This document shows, in pieces, positions 51,097-60,400 of a stretch of 64,000 bases of DNA. The translations under genes were made by a program, and so were the position numbers. The stretch lies in contig CAWGXI010000003.1 of NCBI GenBank assembly GCA_963826515.1, positions 62,001 to 126,000 of the forward strand, written 5' to 3'. Source of the DNA: DATFVJ01 sp963826515 (GTDB lineage: Bacteria > Actinomycetota > Actinomycetes > Streptosporangiales > Streptosporangiaceae). How positions within the stretch are numbered: the first letter of the stretch is position 1; each line of letters starts with the position of its first letter. The notes under the pieces are model-generated. The model was not told the DNA's origin and did not search any database. It saw only the letters and a list, made by a program, of their open reading frames with translations.

Positions 51097-51579
51097 TCAG
51101 CGCTTTGTGATGATGGTCGTGACCGGCAGCCTGAACCGGCGCTCGGCCTGATGGGGCAGGTCGGCCCCGAGCCAGCGCGAGACCTGCCGGGGCAGCGTGG
51201 CCACGATGATCTCGTCGAACTGGTGATCGATGAGCACCTTCTTCATAGCCTCGAGCGGGCGGGAACTCCCGAGATCACCCTCGACGGGGACACCCAGCGC
51301 AGCCAGGTCGGCCAGCATCTGGTTGAGCCGTCGCCGGGCGTGCGCAGTCGCGTCCTCGTCGGTGGCGGGTTCGGGACGAGGACGCACAAGGAACTCGATC
51401 CCGCCCCGATCGGCTTTCACGGCCTTTCCCGCGTCGCGCAGGACATAAAGGTGCGCGGCGCTGGTGTTCGGGACCAGGACGTAGAAGGAACTCGGTGCCG
51501 CTTCGATCCGCTTGCGAAGCTCATCGCGTAGCTCCGCACCCTGCAGGGTCTGGTTCGCGACGACAAGGTACCTAAACAT
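51097..51579 (-). CDS. Conserved hypothetical protein, USP-like fold
   Basis: A 160-residue protein: MFRYLVVANQTLQGAELRDE, SSFYVLVPNTSA, ARRRLNQMLADLAALGVPVE, GDLGSSRPLEAMKKVLIDHQ, FDEIIVATLPRQVSRWLGAD and a final PVTTIITK. The alternating strand-helix order, with V-V-A-N-x-T at the start and E-I-I-V-A-T-L-P near the end, resembles the Rossmann-like universal stress protein group. Actinobacterial relatives are often annotated only as hypothetical. Convergent with the SRPBCC gene. Confidence 0.7.
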   Translation of the reverse strand: MFRYLVVANQTLQGAELRDELRKRIEAAPSSFYVLVPNTSAAHLYVLRDAGKAVKADRGGIEFLVRPRPEPATDEDATAHARRRLNQMLADLAALGVPVEGDLGSSRPLEAMKKVLIDHQFDEIIVATLPRQVSRWLGADLPHQAERRFRLPVTTIITKR

Positions 51580-52039
51580 CGCGACCACCCGCTTGATCTT
51601 GGCCTGCGCCTGACGTGCGGTACCAGCTCAATGTACCGCGCCGCGCTTGAGCCGTGATACCCCCCGTTCACCTGGCCAATGGCCTGCTAATGGCCCGGCG
51701 ATCTTGGATCGCAGGCTCCCGCCGCCTGATCATCCCGCCTGCCTTCGGCCCACCCGCCGAGGTGTCCGTGGCCATGAAAAAGTCTCCACTGGTGGCCAGA
51801 TCGAGGTCTCCGCTGGTGGCCAGTCAAAAGCCCCCATCCCTTGTTCGACGTACGCCGGGGAGTGTGAGCCCCGGGCGGTGACTGAGGCGGTGTCAGCCAG
51901 TCACGATCACCGCCCGGGGGGCTCCCAGTCATGAAGTCTGCGAGGGAAGTCATGGACGTCATCGCTGCCTACAGCAGGTGGGCACCTACCGTGGGGCCGC
52001 CGCCGCGCCCGCCGGCGACCCTTGTCCTGGTTGCGTCCG
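51580..52039. other. Gene-free stretch with a long hairpin
   Basis: No gene. A 13-bp hairpin lies at 51869-51919. GTGGCCAGATCGAGGTCTCC and GTGGCCAGTCAAAAG show short direct repeats (CTGGTGGCCAG) near 51787-51823. Confidence 0.4.
51869..51919. repeat. 13-bp inverted repeat with 25-bp loop
   Basis: CCCCGGGCGGTGA (51869-51881) and TCACCGCCCGGGG (51907-51919) are perfect complements; after a 2-nt bulge GAG/CTC extends the stem. It could be an insertion-sequence end or strong terminator. Confidence 0.7.
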
Positions 52040-52177
52040 GCCGATCTGGCGGCGCAGCACCGTGTTCTCGTGCCGGACCACCAGGAGTTCGGCATCCTTG
52101 GACACCTCACGCCGGGCCATCACCATCAGACAGCCGAGCAGGCAGCGCGCGAGCAGGTAGACGGCCGAGGAGATCAT
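52040..52177 (-). mobile_element. rve-type transposase, first 45 codons
   Basis: The frame MISSAVYLLARCLLGCLMVM followed by ARREVSKDAELLVVRHENTV and LRRQI is the conserved N-terminus of the same transposase family as the copies at 5225 and 15319. It then runs into unrelated Ala/Pro-rich sequence. Inactive. Confidence 0.75.
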
Positions 52178-52581
52178 TCAGCGATGATCTCAACCCGGAA
52201 GACCGCGCTGGCACCGGCAACGAACGGGTCAGAGGCCAGATCGAGTAATCGAGCCCCGCAGGGTCGTGGACGGCCCGGACGGCTCGACCGCAGGTCACAG
52301 CACCTGCGGTTTGCTAGGTTCCGGGGATCCGAGCCCTCGACTGGGCGGGGCGTTGGGCGGGTCGTGGCGTCGGCGCGGCAGGTGACGATGGCTTTGTTTG
52401 GCTGTTATAACGAGATGACTGGGCTGATGCGGTCGTTGCTCGGCCCGCAGGACGGGCCGAGCACCGACCGCTGCAGGGTTGCGCGCGGCAGCTCGCTAGG
52501 GATTGTGCCGAACGTCACGCGGGCCGTTGGCAGTGCTTACCGGGCGGTCGCCGTGGCGGCAGGGGATGTGCGGGAGGTTGC
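52178..52581. other. Upstream region of glgX
   Basis: No gene recognised in 400 bp. It ends with GGGAGGTTGC before the ATG of the debranching enzyme. Confidence 0.35.
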
Positions 52582-54753
52582 ATGGAGATCTGGCCGGGAC
52601 GGCCGTCCCCCCTGGGTGCCACGCCCGATGGGTCCGGGACCAATTTCGCGGTGGCGTCGCAGATAGCCGAGCAGGTGGTGCTGTGCCTGTTCGACGCGGG
52701 CGGCGCGGAAACGCGTCTGCCGCTGCCGGCACTCGATGACGGCGTGTGGCATGGGTTCGTGCCGGGAATCAGCGCCGGCCAGCGGTACGGCTTCCGGGTG
52801 CCCGGACCATATGACCCTGCGCGTGGGCTGCGCTGCAACCCGGCGAAACTGCTGCTCGACCCGTATGCCAAGGCGACAGACGGTGAGCTGGTGTGGGCGG
52901 AGAGCCTGCTCGGTTACCCGCCAGGTGATCCGGACGGGCGGAATGACGTCGACTCCGCGCCGGCGGTGCCGCGGTCGCTGGTGGCCGGCCCTTCGTTCGC
53001 ATGGGGCGCGGACAGGCGGCCCGGCACGCCATACCGCGACAGCGTCATCTATGAGCTGCACGTCAAGGGGTTCACGCAGGCGCGCCGGGACGTGCCGCCG
53101 GAGCTGCGGGGAACGTATGCAGGGCTGGCGTGCCCGCCGGTGGTGGAGTACCTGGCCGGCCTCGGGGTGACCGCGGTCGAGTTGCTGCCGGTCCACCAGT
53201 TCGTCACCGCCGGGGATCTGGCCGGGCACGGCCTGGCTGACTACTGGGGCTACAACACCATCGGCTTCTTCGCCCCGCATGACGGCTACTCCGCGGCGGT
53301 GCGGGCCGGCCGCGGCGGCGGGCAGATCGCGGAGTTCCAGGCGATGGTCCAGGCGTTGCATGCGGCCGGCCTGGAGGTGCTGCTTGACGTGGTGTTCAAC
53401 CACACCGCGGAGGGCAGCCACCTGGGCCCGACGCTGTGCTTCCGGGGGCTCGACAACCCGGCGTACTACCGGCTCGTGCCGTCGGACCTCAGCCGTTACA
53501 TGGACACCACGGGCACCGGCAACTCGGTCAACGCCGACAACCCGACGTGCCTGCGCATGATCATGGACTCGCTGCGGTACTGGGTCAGCGAGATGCACGT
53601 GGACGGCTTCCGCTTCGACCTTGCCACCACCCTCGCCCGGGAGCGGGGCGATTTCGAGCGGCTGGCCGCGTTCTTTGGCGTCGTCGCGCAGGACCCGGTC
53701 ATCTCCCAGGTCAAGCTCATCGCCGAGCCGTGGGACGTCGGCCAGCCCGACAGCTACAGCGTGGGCCGGTTCCCGGCCCTGTGGCGCGAGTGGAACGGCC
53801 CCTACCGCGACACCGTCCGCGACTTCTGGCGCGGCAGCGACGGGGTGCTGCCCGACTTCGCCACCCGGGTTGCCGGGTCCTCCGACCTCTACGGCGCCAC
53901 CCGCAGCCGGCCAAGCGCCTCGATCAACTTCATCACCGCGCACGACGGGTTCACATTGCGCGACCTGGTCTCCCACGACCGCAAGCACAACGAGGCCAAC
54001 GGCGAGGGCAACCGGGACGGAACCGACGACAACCGGTCGTGGAACTGCGGCATCGAAGGCCCGTCCACCGACCCGGAGATTCTCGCGCTGCGCGCCCGCC
54101 AGTCCCGCGCGCTGCTCGGCACGCTGCTGCTGTCCCGCGGGGTGCCGATGATCCTGGGCGGCGACGAACTCGGCCGCACCCAAGGCGGCAACAACAACAC
54201 CTACTGCCAGGACAATCCGGTGTCCTGGTTTGACTGGGACGGCGCCGACACCGGGCTGACCGCCTACACCCGCCGGCTGATCGCGCTCCGCCGCGCGCAC
54301 CCGGCTCTGCGCCGCGGCGCCTACCGGGCCGATCCCGGCCACCAGGTCTGGTTCACCCCGGCAGGCAGCGCGATGACCGACGCCGACTGGCAATCCCCGG
54401 GCAACAAGACCATCGCCGTCTACGTCGACGGCACGGTCGCACCGGACCTCGACGCACACGGCCGGCCCATGCTCGACGACGACGTGCTTATCCTGCTCAA
54501 CGGATCGCCGCAGCCGGTCACCTTCACCATCCCGGAGGTGGGGAAACGCTGCTCCTGGCGTGCCGAGGTGGACACCTTCGACCTCCGCGCCGACACCGCA
54601 AAGTCCGATAGCGCCAGTGGCACACCCGGCGCGGTTGACGCGGCCGGCGCAGGCGAGCCGGACGGCACGCGTGACGGGGCCGGCGTCGGCGCGGGCGGCC
54701 AGCTGACCGTCAGCCCGCGCTCGTTCGTCCTGCTCCTCGCCCGGCCGTCCTGA
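52582..54753 (+). CDS. glgX: Glycogen debranching enzyme GlgX
   Basis: A 723-residue GH13 isoamylase-type enzyme that hydrolyses alpha-1,6 branches of glycogen limit dextrin. An N-terminal CBM48-like domain (PSPLGATPDGSGTNFAVAS) precedes the barrel. Conserved regions are DVVFNH at 269-274, DGFRFD at 341-346 (nucleophile D346), IAEPWD with E382 as acid/base, and TAHDG with D455. GGNNNTYCQDNPVSWFDWD is the GlgX/TreX signature. The C-terminal beta-domain has an extra Ala/Gly/Asp-rich insert (about residues 670-710) before SPRSFVLLLARPS. The ATG is preceded by GGGAGG. It stands alone, without other glycogen genes. Confidence 0.95.
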   Translation: MEIWPGRPSPLGATPDGSGTNFAVASQIAEQVVLCLFDAGGAETRLPLPALDDGVWHGFVPGISAGQRYGFRVPGPYDPARGLRCNPAKLLLDPYAKATDGELVWAESLLGYPPGDPDGRNDVDSAPAVPRSLVAGPSFAWGADRRPGTPYRDSVIYELHVKGFTQARRDVPPELRGTYAGLACPPVVEYLAGLGVTAVELLPVHQFVTAGDLAGHGLADYWGYNTIGFFAPHDGYSAAVRAGRGGGQIAEFQAMVQALHAAGLEVLLDVVFNHTAEGSHLGPTLCFRGLDNPAYYRLVPSDLSRYMDTTGTGNSVNADNPTCLRMIMDSLRYWVSEMHVDGFRFDLATTLARERGDFERLAAFFGVVAQDPVISQVKLIAEPWDVGQPDSYSVGRFPALWREWNGPYRDTVRDFWRGSDGVLPDFATRVAGSSDLYGATRSRPSASINFITAHDGFTLRDLVSHDRKHNEANGEGNRDGTDDNRSWNCGIEGPSTDPEILALRARQSRALLGTLLLSRGVPMILGGDELGRTQGGNNNTYCQDNPVSWFDWDGADTGLTAYTRRLIALRRAHPALRRGAYRADPGHQVWFTPAGSAMTDADWQSPGNKTIAVYVDGTVAPDLDAHGRPMLDDDVLILLNGSPQPVTFTIPEVGKRCSWRAEVDTFDLRADTAKSDSASGTPGAVDAAGAGEPDGTRDGAGVGAGGQLTVSPRSFVLLLARPS

Positions 54754-55645
54754 CCCTTGGCGAACCGGCACGTCCGCGCCGCCCGCCGCCGACAGGCCGC
54801 AACCTGCCTTCCGCATCTTGCCCGCCGCGGCGCATGACCGGCAGTGGCTTCCAGCTGCCGACCTTGCAGTGGCCAGGCCCGCAGGGCCTACAGCACTGGG
54901 ATCCGTCTTCGGCTCTTCAAGCGCTGACCACTCCCGGCCGCCGGCCCCGCGACCGGCGGTGCGAGCCGATGCCCGGCCCATCGTCCTCCCCCGGACCGGG
55001 CAGTCATCATGATCGTTCTCGGAGAGCCATCCTGCTGATCGCCGAGTCTTGATCTAGAGGGCCAGCCAGCGCCTGCAAGGGCCCGAGTGGGCCACGAGGG
55101 TTCGCCGTGATACCACAGCCCTGGTTCCAGCCCCGTGCCGGAAGGCAGGATCAGACGCGAGTGCCCGCTGGGCAGGGCGAAGGTGAGCCGGGCGCGCCCG
55201 CCGGGCAGTATCCGTGACATTCGCGGCTGGGCCGTCAGCGAGCGCGTGGCCGGGCGGTGCTGGTGCGATCAGTACTGCCGGGCCGGCTCTCCCCCACCCG
55301 GTCTCGTTCCGGGCGTTACCGGGATTTACCATCACTCCGCTGCCAACGGGAGGATTCGGACGTGGCACGGCGGCTAGGGCCGCATCAGCGTTTAGCTGCA
55401 GGTCGGCGAGAATGCCGTGGAGCGGTTGGGTGCTGCGTCGGTGAGACGAAATGGCGTTCCGGTGTCGTCGATGCGCAGCCATTCCGGACCGCCGATTGCC
55501 TGTTGTGCTTTCTCGGCAATTGCGGTACTCTCGTCCCCCGTCGCAGGGCCGCTATTGCAGCCCGTTCGGACCGGCGATGCCGCCGCGCCGGGCCCGCGTC
55601 TGAGCGTCCCGTGCCGTAAGCGCCGGTAAAGACGGAAGAGTAACG
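54754..55645. other. Gene-free stretch
   Basis: About 890 bp. A minus-strand reading near 55070-55220 (RARLTFALPSGHSRLILPSG) looks protein-like but has no start, no known family and a short extent. The right end supplies GGAAGAG before the next gene. Confidence 0.35.
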
Positions 55646-56692
55646 ATGGAAGGTCGACAGATGCCCGGTCCCTTGCAGGTGATCGCCGTCAGCCTCGGTC
55701 GCGGTGCCGACTTCGGGGGCCAGGTGCTGGCCGAAGTCGATCGACTGCGGGGGCGAGGACTGCTGCGGCTGGTCGACCTGCTTTTCCTCGCCAAGAACGA
55801 GGTCGGCGAGATCGAGCGTCTGGTCGTCGGCGACGACGACGACGATTTTGGCGCACTCCTGTCCAGAATCATCCCGCTTGGCGGCGCCGGTCTGGTGGAA
55901 CCAGCGGCAGGCGAGGGCGCGCCGGGCTTCGATCTCACTGACGTGCGGGCACTGGCAGAATCCCTGCTGCCGGGGACGGCGCTTGCGTTCCTGCTCGTTG
56001 AGCACGGCTGGGCGCGGCCCCTCTTCGACGCGATCGCTGAGGCCGGCGGGGCGCTGCTGGGCGAGGGCTTCCTCACCGCCGAGGCCGGGTTGGTCGCGGG
56101 TGCCGAGGTCGCGGCGGTCGAGGAGGCGGCTGAGGTGATTTCGGCGGCGCAGGCCGCCGAAACGGACGCAGTGCTCCGTGCTATGACCGCGGAGGCCGAA
56201 GCAGCCGAGGCGATTGCTGCTTCGGAAGCGATCCGCGCCGCTGCGGCCGCCGACGCCGTCCGAGCGCTGATTGACGCGGGCATCGTGGAGGAGGCAGCTG
56301 CCCACGAGGCTGTCGAGGCCCTAACCGCCGCGGGCGTGATCGTCGCGGCCGCCGACAAGGTCGCGGACGACGCGGCAGCGGTGGCGGCGGCCGACGAGGC
56401 GGCCGCGGACAAGGTCGCGGACGACGCGGCAGCGGTGGCGGCGGCCGACGAGGCGGCCGCGGACGCGGTCGCGGACGACGCCGCGACCGCGAGGGCAGGG
56501 TCGATCAGCACGGCTGAGGCGAGGGTCCTGCGCTACTTGCCCACCCCGTTGACCTTCGCGCTCATCGCCGACAAGCTGGGCATCTCCCGGTCGGCGGCGA
56601 AGGAACGAGCCGAACGCGCCTACAAGAAGCTCGGGGTCCACAGCCGCCCCGAGGCGGTCCGCCGGGCCCGCGCGCTCGGGCTCATCAAATAA
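55646..56692 (+). CDS. DUF6325-like protein with Ala-rich repeats and LuxR-type HTH
   Basis: A 348-residue protein of unusual build. Residues 1-160 resemble the DUF6325/DUF1269-like domain (VIAVSLGRGADFGGQVLAEV, LLRLVDLLFLAKNEVGEIER, LLPGTALAFLLVEHGWARPL). Residues 160-285 are almost only Ala, Glu, Asp and Val, predicted helical/coiled-coil, with an 18-residue direct repeat. Residues 290-348 are a GerE-like HTH (LRYLPTPLTFALIADKLGIS, RSAAKERAERAYKKLGVHSR). GGAAGAG precedes the ATG. It may be a transcription factor whose long helix transmits a signal from the N-terminal domain. Confidence 0.75.
   Translation: MEGRQMPGPLQVIAVSLGRGADFGGQVLAEVDRLRGRGLLRLVDLLFLAKNEVGEIERLVVGDDDDDFGALLSRIIPLGGAGLVEPAAGEGAPGFDLTDVRALAESLLPGTALAFLLVEHGWARPLFDAIAEAGGALLGEGFLTAEAGLVAGAEVAAVEEAAEVISAAQAAETDAVLRAMTAEAEAAEAIAASEAIRAAAAADAVRALIDAGIVEEAAAHEAVEALTAAGVIVAAADKVADDAAAVAAADEAAADKVADDAAAVAAADEAAADAVADDAATARAGSISTAEARVLRYLPTPLTFALIADKLGISRSAAKERAERAYKKLGVHSRPEAVRRARALGLIK
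56354..56461 (+). repeat. 54-bp tandem repeat, two full copies plus partial third
   Basis: Units 56354-56407 and 56408-56461 begin with GACAAGGTCGCGGACGACGC; a partial third unit starts at 56462 with GACGCGGTCGCGGACGACGC. The frame is kept (18 residues per unit). The high identity between units suggests recent expansion. Confidence 0.92.
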
Positions 56693-56912
56693 ACCTGATC
56701 CTTCCCTCAGCCGGTTCGGCCGGTGAGGATCCGGCCGCGCCGCTCCGATGCCTGCAATGGCTCAAGTGATCGAGGCCGATCGCCGCTCGTCCGGTCCGTA
56801 TGGCCCGCGCCGGGCTGACCAGAACGCGGCACTAGCCGCGGGGACTGAGATGAGCGGATATGCAGAACAGCCAGATCTGAGCGCACCGCGCGCCAGCACC
56901 ACCGCGGGACTT
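56693..56912. other. Short intergenic stretch
   Basis: Nothing recognised between the HTH gene and the transposase relic. Confidence 0.3.
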
Positions 56913-57400
56913 GCTCGCGGCCCTGCTCGGCCCAAAAGCGCCGGCGCTAGGGGCTGCGGCTGCTGGCCACCCCGGATCCCATCCTGCGCTGGCACCGCGA
57001 CATCGTCCCGCGCCGCTGGGCCGCCAGGTCCATGCGCGCAAGTCCGGCCGGCGACCTGACGGAACATCAGGACCCTGGTCCTGGCCCGCGAAAGCCCCGA
57101 CTGGGGCACCGCAGGGATCCACGGCGAGCTGGACCTCGGCGAACAGGCGCATCGGGCCAAGTTCATGATCCGCGACCGCGGCTCGGACTTCACCGCCGCG
57201 TCGGCGCCGTCGTCGCCGACGCCGGCATCCGGACCGTGCTCTACAACATCCGGACGCCCCGCATGAACGCGATCGCCGGACCCTGGACCGGCGGCTGCCG
57301 GCGCGAGTTCCTGGACCGCATCCTGGTCTAGAACCAGGCCCATCTGCGGCGGATCCTGCGCCAGTACCAGACCCACCACAATCAGCACCCGCCGCGCCGC
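56913..57400 (+). mobile_element. rve-type transposase with internal deletion and frameshifts
   Basis: Scattered frames read LLATPDPILRWHRDIVPRRW, then HGELDLGEQAHRAKFMIRDR, GSDFTAA, GIRTVLYNIRTPRMNAIAGP, CRREFLDRILV-stop and NQAHLRRILRQYQTHHNQHP. Compared with the copy at 5225, the block with the first catalytic Asp is deleted and the Glu position is changed (NAIAGPW). Heavily decayed. Confidence 0.7.
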
Positions 57401-57525
57401 GGTGCCGCGGTGCCGCGGCGGGCGGTACGGCGCGGCCGGGCCAGCAGCAGGTCGGTCTGATGAGGCCGGGCGCACGCAGTGGACGGTAGGTGCGGACTCC
57501 ACCCTTGGCCCGCGCGCGTCAGCAC

Positions 57526-57553
57526 GCCGCCGGGGCGCGCATGCCCCGGCGGC
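57526..57553. terminator. 11-bp perfect GC hairpin
   Basis: GCCGCCGGGGC and GCCCCGGCGGC pair perfectly around GCGCAT, 40 bp downstream (minus strand) of the stop codon of the WS/DGAT relic at 57593. Probably its intrinsic terminator. Confidence 0.65.
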
Positions 57554-57592
57554 GGGGCTGACTGGGGATGATGCCGGGGGCTGGGCGGTGCC

Positions 57593-58545
57593 TCAGCTGC
57601 GCGCGGCCTCGGTGATGAGTTCGTCGAACCCGGTACGGATGCCGTCGGCCAGGACCTCAAGATCGGGCATCGCATCGAAGTCGCCGGTCAGCCCGAAGAA
57701 CAGCCGCCCAAGGTAGGAGACGTTGCCGATCGAGACGCGGAACCCGGTGGCGATGGGGACGTAGGGATACATCTCGACGAGCTTGGAGCCCATTACGTAG
57801 AGCGCGAAGGGGGGCCCAGCACGGTCGTCACGACCGTGTGGATCACCGGCTGGCGCAGCTGAAGGGCGGCGTGCACGGTGGCGGCGTGCAACGCGGGTGC
57901 CATGCCGAGGAGACTGACCAGCGCATCCGGCCCGATCGCCTGGTGACTGCCCTTAAGGAACTCCATCTGCTCATGCACCAGCTGCACGCGGCGCACCGGA
58001 TCCGGCTCGCCGCAGGGCAGGTTGACAAGGACCGCGGAGACCCGGTTGGTATGCAGGCCCTGCTCACCGGATGAACGAGACCGGGACCATGGTCCGCACG
58101 ACAGACTCGGCGGATAGCACCCAGTGCGAGCGGAGCAGGTCGCGGAAGGCTGAGGAGACCGCAGCCAGGATGACGTCGTTCACGGTCCGGTCCCGCCGAG
58201 CGCGCGGCGGACTCGCTTAACTTCCTCGAGATCGGCTTGTGCCCACGACCACCGCCGATGTGGGGAGGTAGGTCCGTTGAGTTCCGGCGGGCCCGACTGG
58301 GTAAGGTGCCCGGCGTACTGCGGCAGGCCACCCGCGAAGCCAACGTTCTCCTTGCTGCCAAGACGGCGTGCAAAGCCTGGGATCTCCGCCGCTCGGCGTA
58401 GTGAGCCGGTCACCGTTTCGCGGACGCCCCCGAGCATCAGCGACAGCGCCGACGGCGCCGCCTCCGGCGTCCACGACGCCGACTCGGCCGGTATCTCGCC
58501 AGGGGCGTGGTCGAGTAGACGCGTCAGCAGATCCGTGGCCCCGAT
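57593..58545 (-). pseudogene. Wax ester synthase / DGAT (WS/DGAT), 5'-truncated and frameshifted
   Basis: Frames on the minus strand together give most of a WS/DGAT: GIGATDLLTRLLDHAPGEIP, GGVRETVTGSLRRAAEIPGF, NDVILAAVSSAFRDLLRSHW, RRVQLVHEQMEFLKGSHQAI, PALHAATVHAALQLRQPVIH, and VEMYPYVPIATGFRVSIGNV to the end (GDFDAMPDLEVLADGIRTGF). The N-terminal part with the catalytic HHxxxDG is missing, and at least three frame changes occur. Intact enzymes of about 460 residues make triacylglycerol or wax esters. Confidence 0.8.
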
Positions 58546-58735
58546 ACCCCTCTATGGAGGCCTTTTCAACAGCACGCCCGCAAGGGCCATTTCGGCCCTT
58601 GGCTGGGTTGCCGCGGCTCACCGCAGGCAGTGCAGGCCGTCTCGGCGCACGGCGAGGTAGCCAAGTTCCTGTTGGGCTATCTGCTGGTGACCAGGACACA
58701 CCAGTGCCCTTCTCCGACGCCCGTGGCGCAGGAAA
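58546..58735. other. Junction region
   Basis: Unassigned sequence between the two relics. Confidence 0.25.
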
Positions 58736-58870
58736 AGCGATGGTCATTATGGTGGCGGAGATGACCGGCAGCCTTACCAACCTCGCTCCGGCGATGGCCG
58801 CCGCCGGGCTGGCGCGGCTCATCGTGCGCCGCCACGGCGACACGGCCTACATACCGGAGCCACCTCAAGG
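58736..58870 (+). pseudogene. ClC-type chloride channel, short C-terminal fragment
   Basis: The reading MVIMVAEMTGSLTNLAPAMA then AAGLARLIVRRHGDTAYIPE resembles the last membrane helices of bacterial ClC channels (M-V-x-E-M-T-G-x-x-x-x-L-x-P-x-M). Only about 45 codons remain. The assignment rests on this single motif. Confidence 0.45.
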
Positions 58871-59022
58871 GCCGGGCCGCCGCACCTGCGCAACGACTGC
58901 TCGCCGGGCGGATTGGCGCCACTTTCCGCGACGAGTGGCCGCCCGCGGGCAGATGCTGACGGCCGTCACTGGGCAACGCCCGACGGCTGCCCACAAGATA
59001 CGGACCGGGACGCCTCACATGC

Positions 59023-59190
59023 GGCACTCTCTGGGTGGTCGTAGATGAGCCGGCGGCTGACCCCGGCGCGGCGGGCTAGCAGGGAGACGCCGGGCGGCTC
59101 CCCGGCGCCGGTCATCGCTTGGAGTGCGGAACGCACGCGTGCCGCCTTGGCCTGGGAGTCAGCCCGGCGCAGCTGGGCAAGGCTGCTATG
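59023..59190 (-). pseudogene. DUF6262-type transposon accessory protein, fragment
   Basis: The minus-strand frame reads SLAQLRRADSQAKAARVRSA, LQAMTGAGEPPGVSLLARRA and GVSRRLIYDHPE. The V-A-R-R-A-G-V-S-R-x-x-I-Y-x-H-P-E motif is typical of the small HTH proteins encoded by tyrosine-recombinase transposons (TnpC/DUF6262). Both ends are lost. Confidence 0.6.
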
Positions 59191-59631
59191 CCGACCGAAC
59201 TGACGGACGGCGGCAAACTTCGCGGCCTGGCGATTCCTTACGGGTCGTGGACGACGAGGTGATCGCCGGGCTCAGCCATGACGGGACGGTCCTTCGGCGG
59301 CGCGTTCGATCGTGGGGAACAAGCTGGGGCTGGCCTGGCGGGTGAGGCCGCGGAACTGGGCCGGGAAGGTTACAGGGCGGCCCGGCTCCGGCGGGCCTGG
59401 CGGCGCAGGAAGTCACTCCGGTCGCCGGCGTCCAGGATGGGGGCATGCCTTGTGGTTGGGGGCGAACGAGCAGCCCAGGTACAGGCCGAACAGGCCCTGC
59501 TGAACCAGGATGAACACCGCGGCCTTCACCGGCGACAGCACCGCCAACACGATCGTGAGGTAGCCAGGCGGTGGGCACGCTCTGGTGAGGGCGGCCGTGG
59601 ATGAGACCCGAACATGAGGGGCCGGATCCGA
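59191..59631. other. Gene-free stretch
   Basis: No recognisable gene. It leads into the repeated intergenic element at 59632. Confidence 0.3.
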
Positions 59632-59799
59632 ATTCCGTCCATGTAATTATGCCACAGGTGTTTACGCGGGTAGCCTTCTGGCGAGCGAAGACGGTAACCC
59701 CCACCGCCATACAGCAAAGTGTTCGGGAAGCCAGGACGACTCGGCTGACACTGATCAGATAACGCGACAGAATCCAATGGACATTTATGGCAGAGATTC
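59632..59799. repeat. Repeated intergenic element, copy 1
   Basis: About 168 bp resembling 63569-63742. Shared blocks are TTCCGTCCATGTAATTATGC (left end), TAGCCTTCTGGCGAGCG (inside) and GCGACAGAATCC...TGGACATTTATGGCAG (right end). No gene of the HTH cassette is left at this copy. See copy 2 for the inverted-repeat ends. Confidence 0.6.
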
Positions 59800-59802
59800 G
59801 CC

Positions 59803-59979
59803 CTACGTGTAAACGAGCAACCGATTCCTGAGCGCCGGGGAGAGCCGCTTGAAGGTGGCAACAGACACCTCGTCCAGAGACGCGAACTCCGCGCGGCCTG
59901 TTGCGACCGCAGTCGCGTTGCGCAGCAGCCAGTCCAGGCTGAAGGCGAATCCCTCCTTCCGCCAGCGGCTCTCCCCGGC
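59803..59979 (-). pseudogene. C-terminal fragment of unknown protein
   Basis: The frame reads GESRWRKEGFAFSLDWLLRN, ATAVATGRAEFASLDEVSVA, TFKRLSPALRNRLLVYT-stop. It is protein-like and has a stop, but no start; it is cut on its 5' side by the ISL3-type element. I do not recognise the family. Confidence 0.4.
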
Positions 59980-60097
59980 TCTCAGGTTTGGGGTTGTTAC
60001 TGATTTCTGTGGCGTGTCGGTCCAAAGCGGGCGGCCGGTGCTCCGGTAGCGTATCGTGCCGGAAGATGACGGTGCGTGACGGGCGGGAGGCAGGCTG

Positions 60098-60400
60098 GTG
60101 GCGGGGTCGGTGTGGGATGAGGTGCTGGATACCGAGCATGCGGTCGTGGTCAGGACGTATATCGAGCGGTGGCCGCGGAAGGGCCGCCCGCCGGAGAAGG
60201 TTCTGGTCATCGTGGTGGAGCCGGACGAGGAGACGCGGTGCCGGTGCCCGGAGTGCGGGCAGCGCGGCAGGCCCGTCGAGCACGACGTGAAGCGCTGGAG
60301 GACCTTCGACGTGCACGGCAAGCGGACGTTCCTGGAGTCGCAGCTGCCGCGGATCGTGTGCCCGCAGCACGGCAAGATCACCGCCGCGGTGCCGTGGGCA
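60098..60400 (+). mobile_element. ISL3-family transposase, N-terminal fragment
   Basis: The frame gives SVWDEVLDTEHAVVVRTYIE, then the zinc-binding N-terminal domain of ISL3 transposases: CRCPECGQRG, KRWRTFDVHGKRTFLE and IVCPQHGKITAAVPW. The DDE domain is missing; at 60401 the sequence changes abruptly to TPR-coding DNA of the opposite strand. The probable left end of the element (TTTGGGGTTGTTACTG) is near 59988. Confidence 0.78.

Noticed and set aside
52537..54981. Open frame of 814 codons on the minus strand
   Set aside because: Antisense shadow of glgX, which carries all GH13 motifs.
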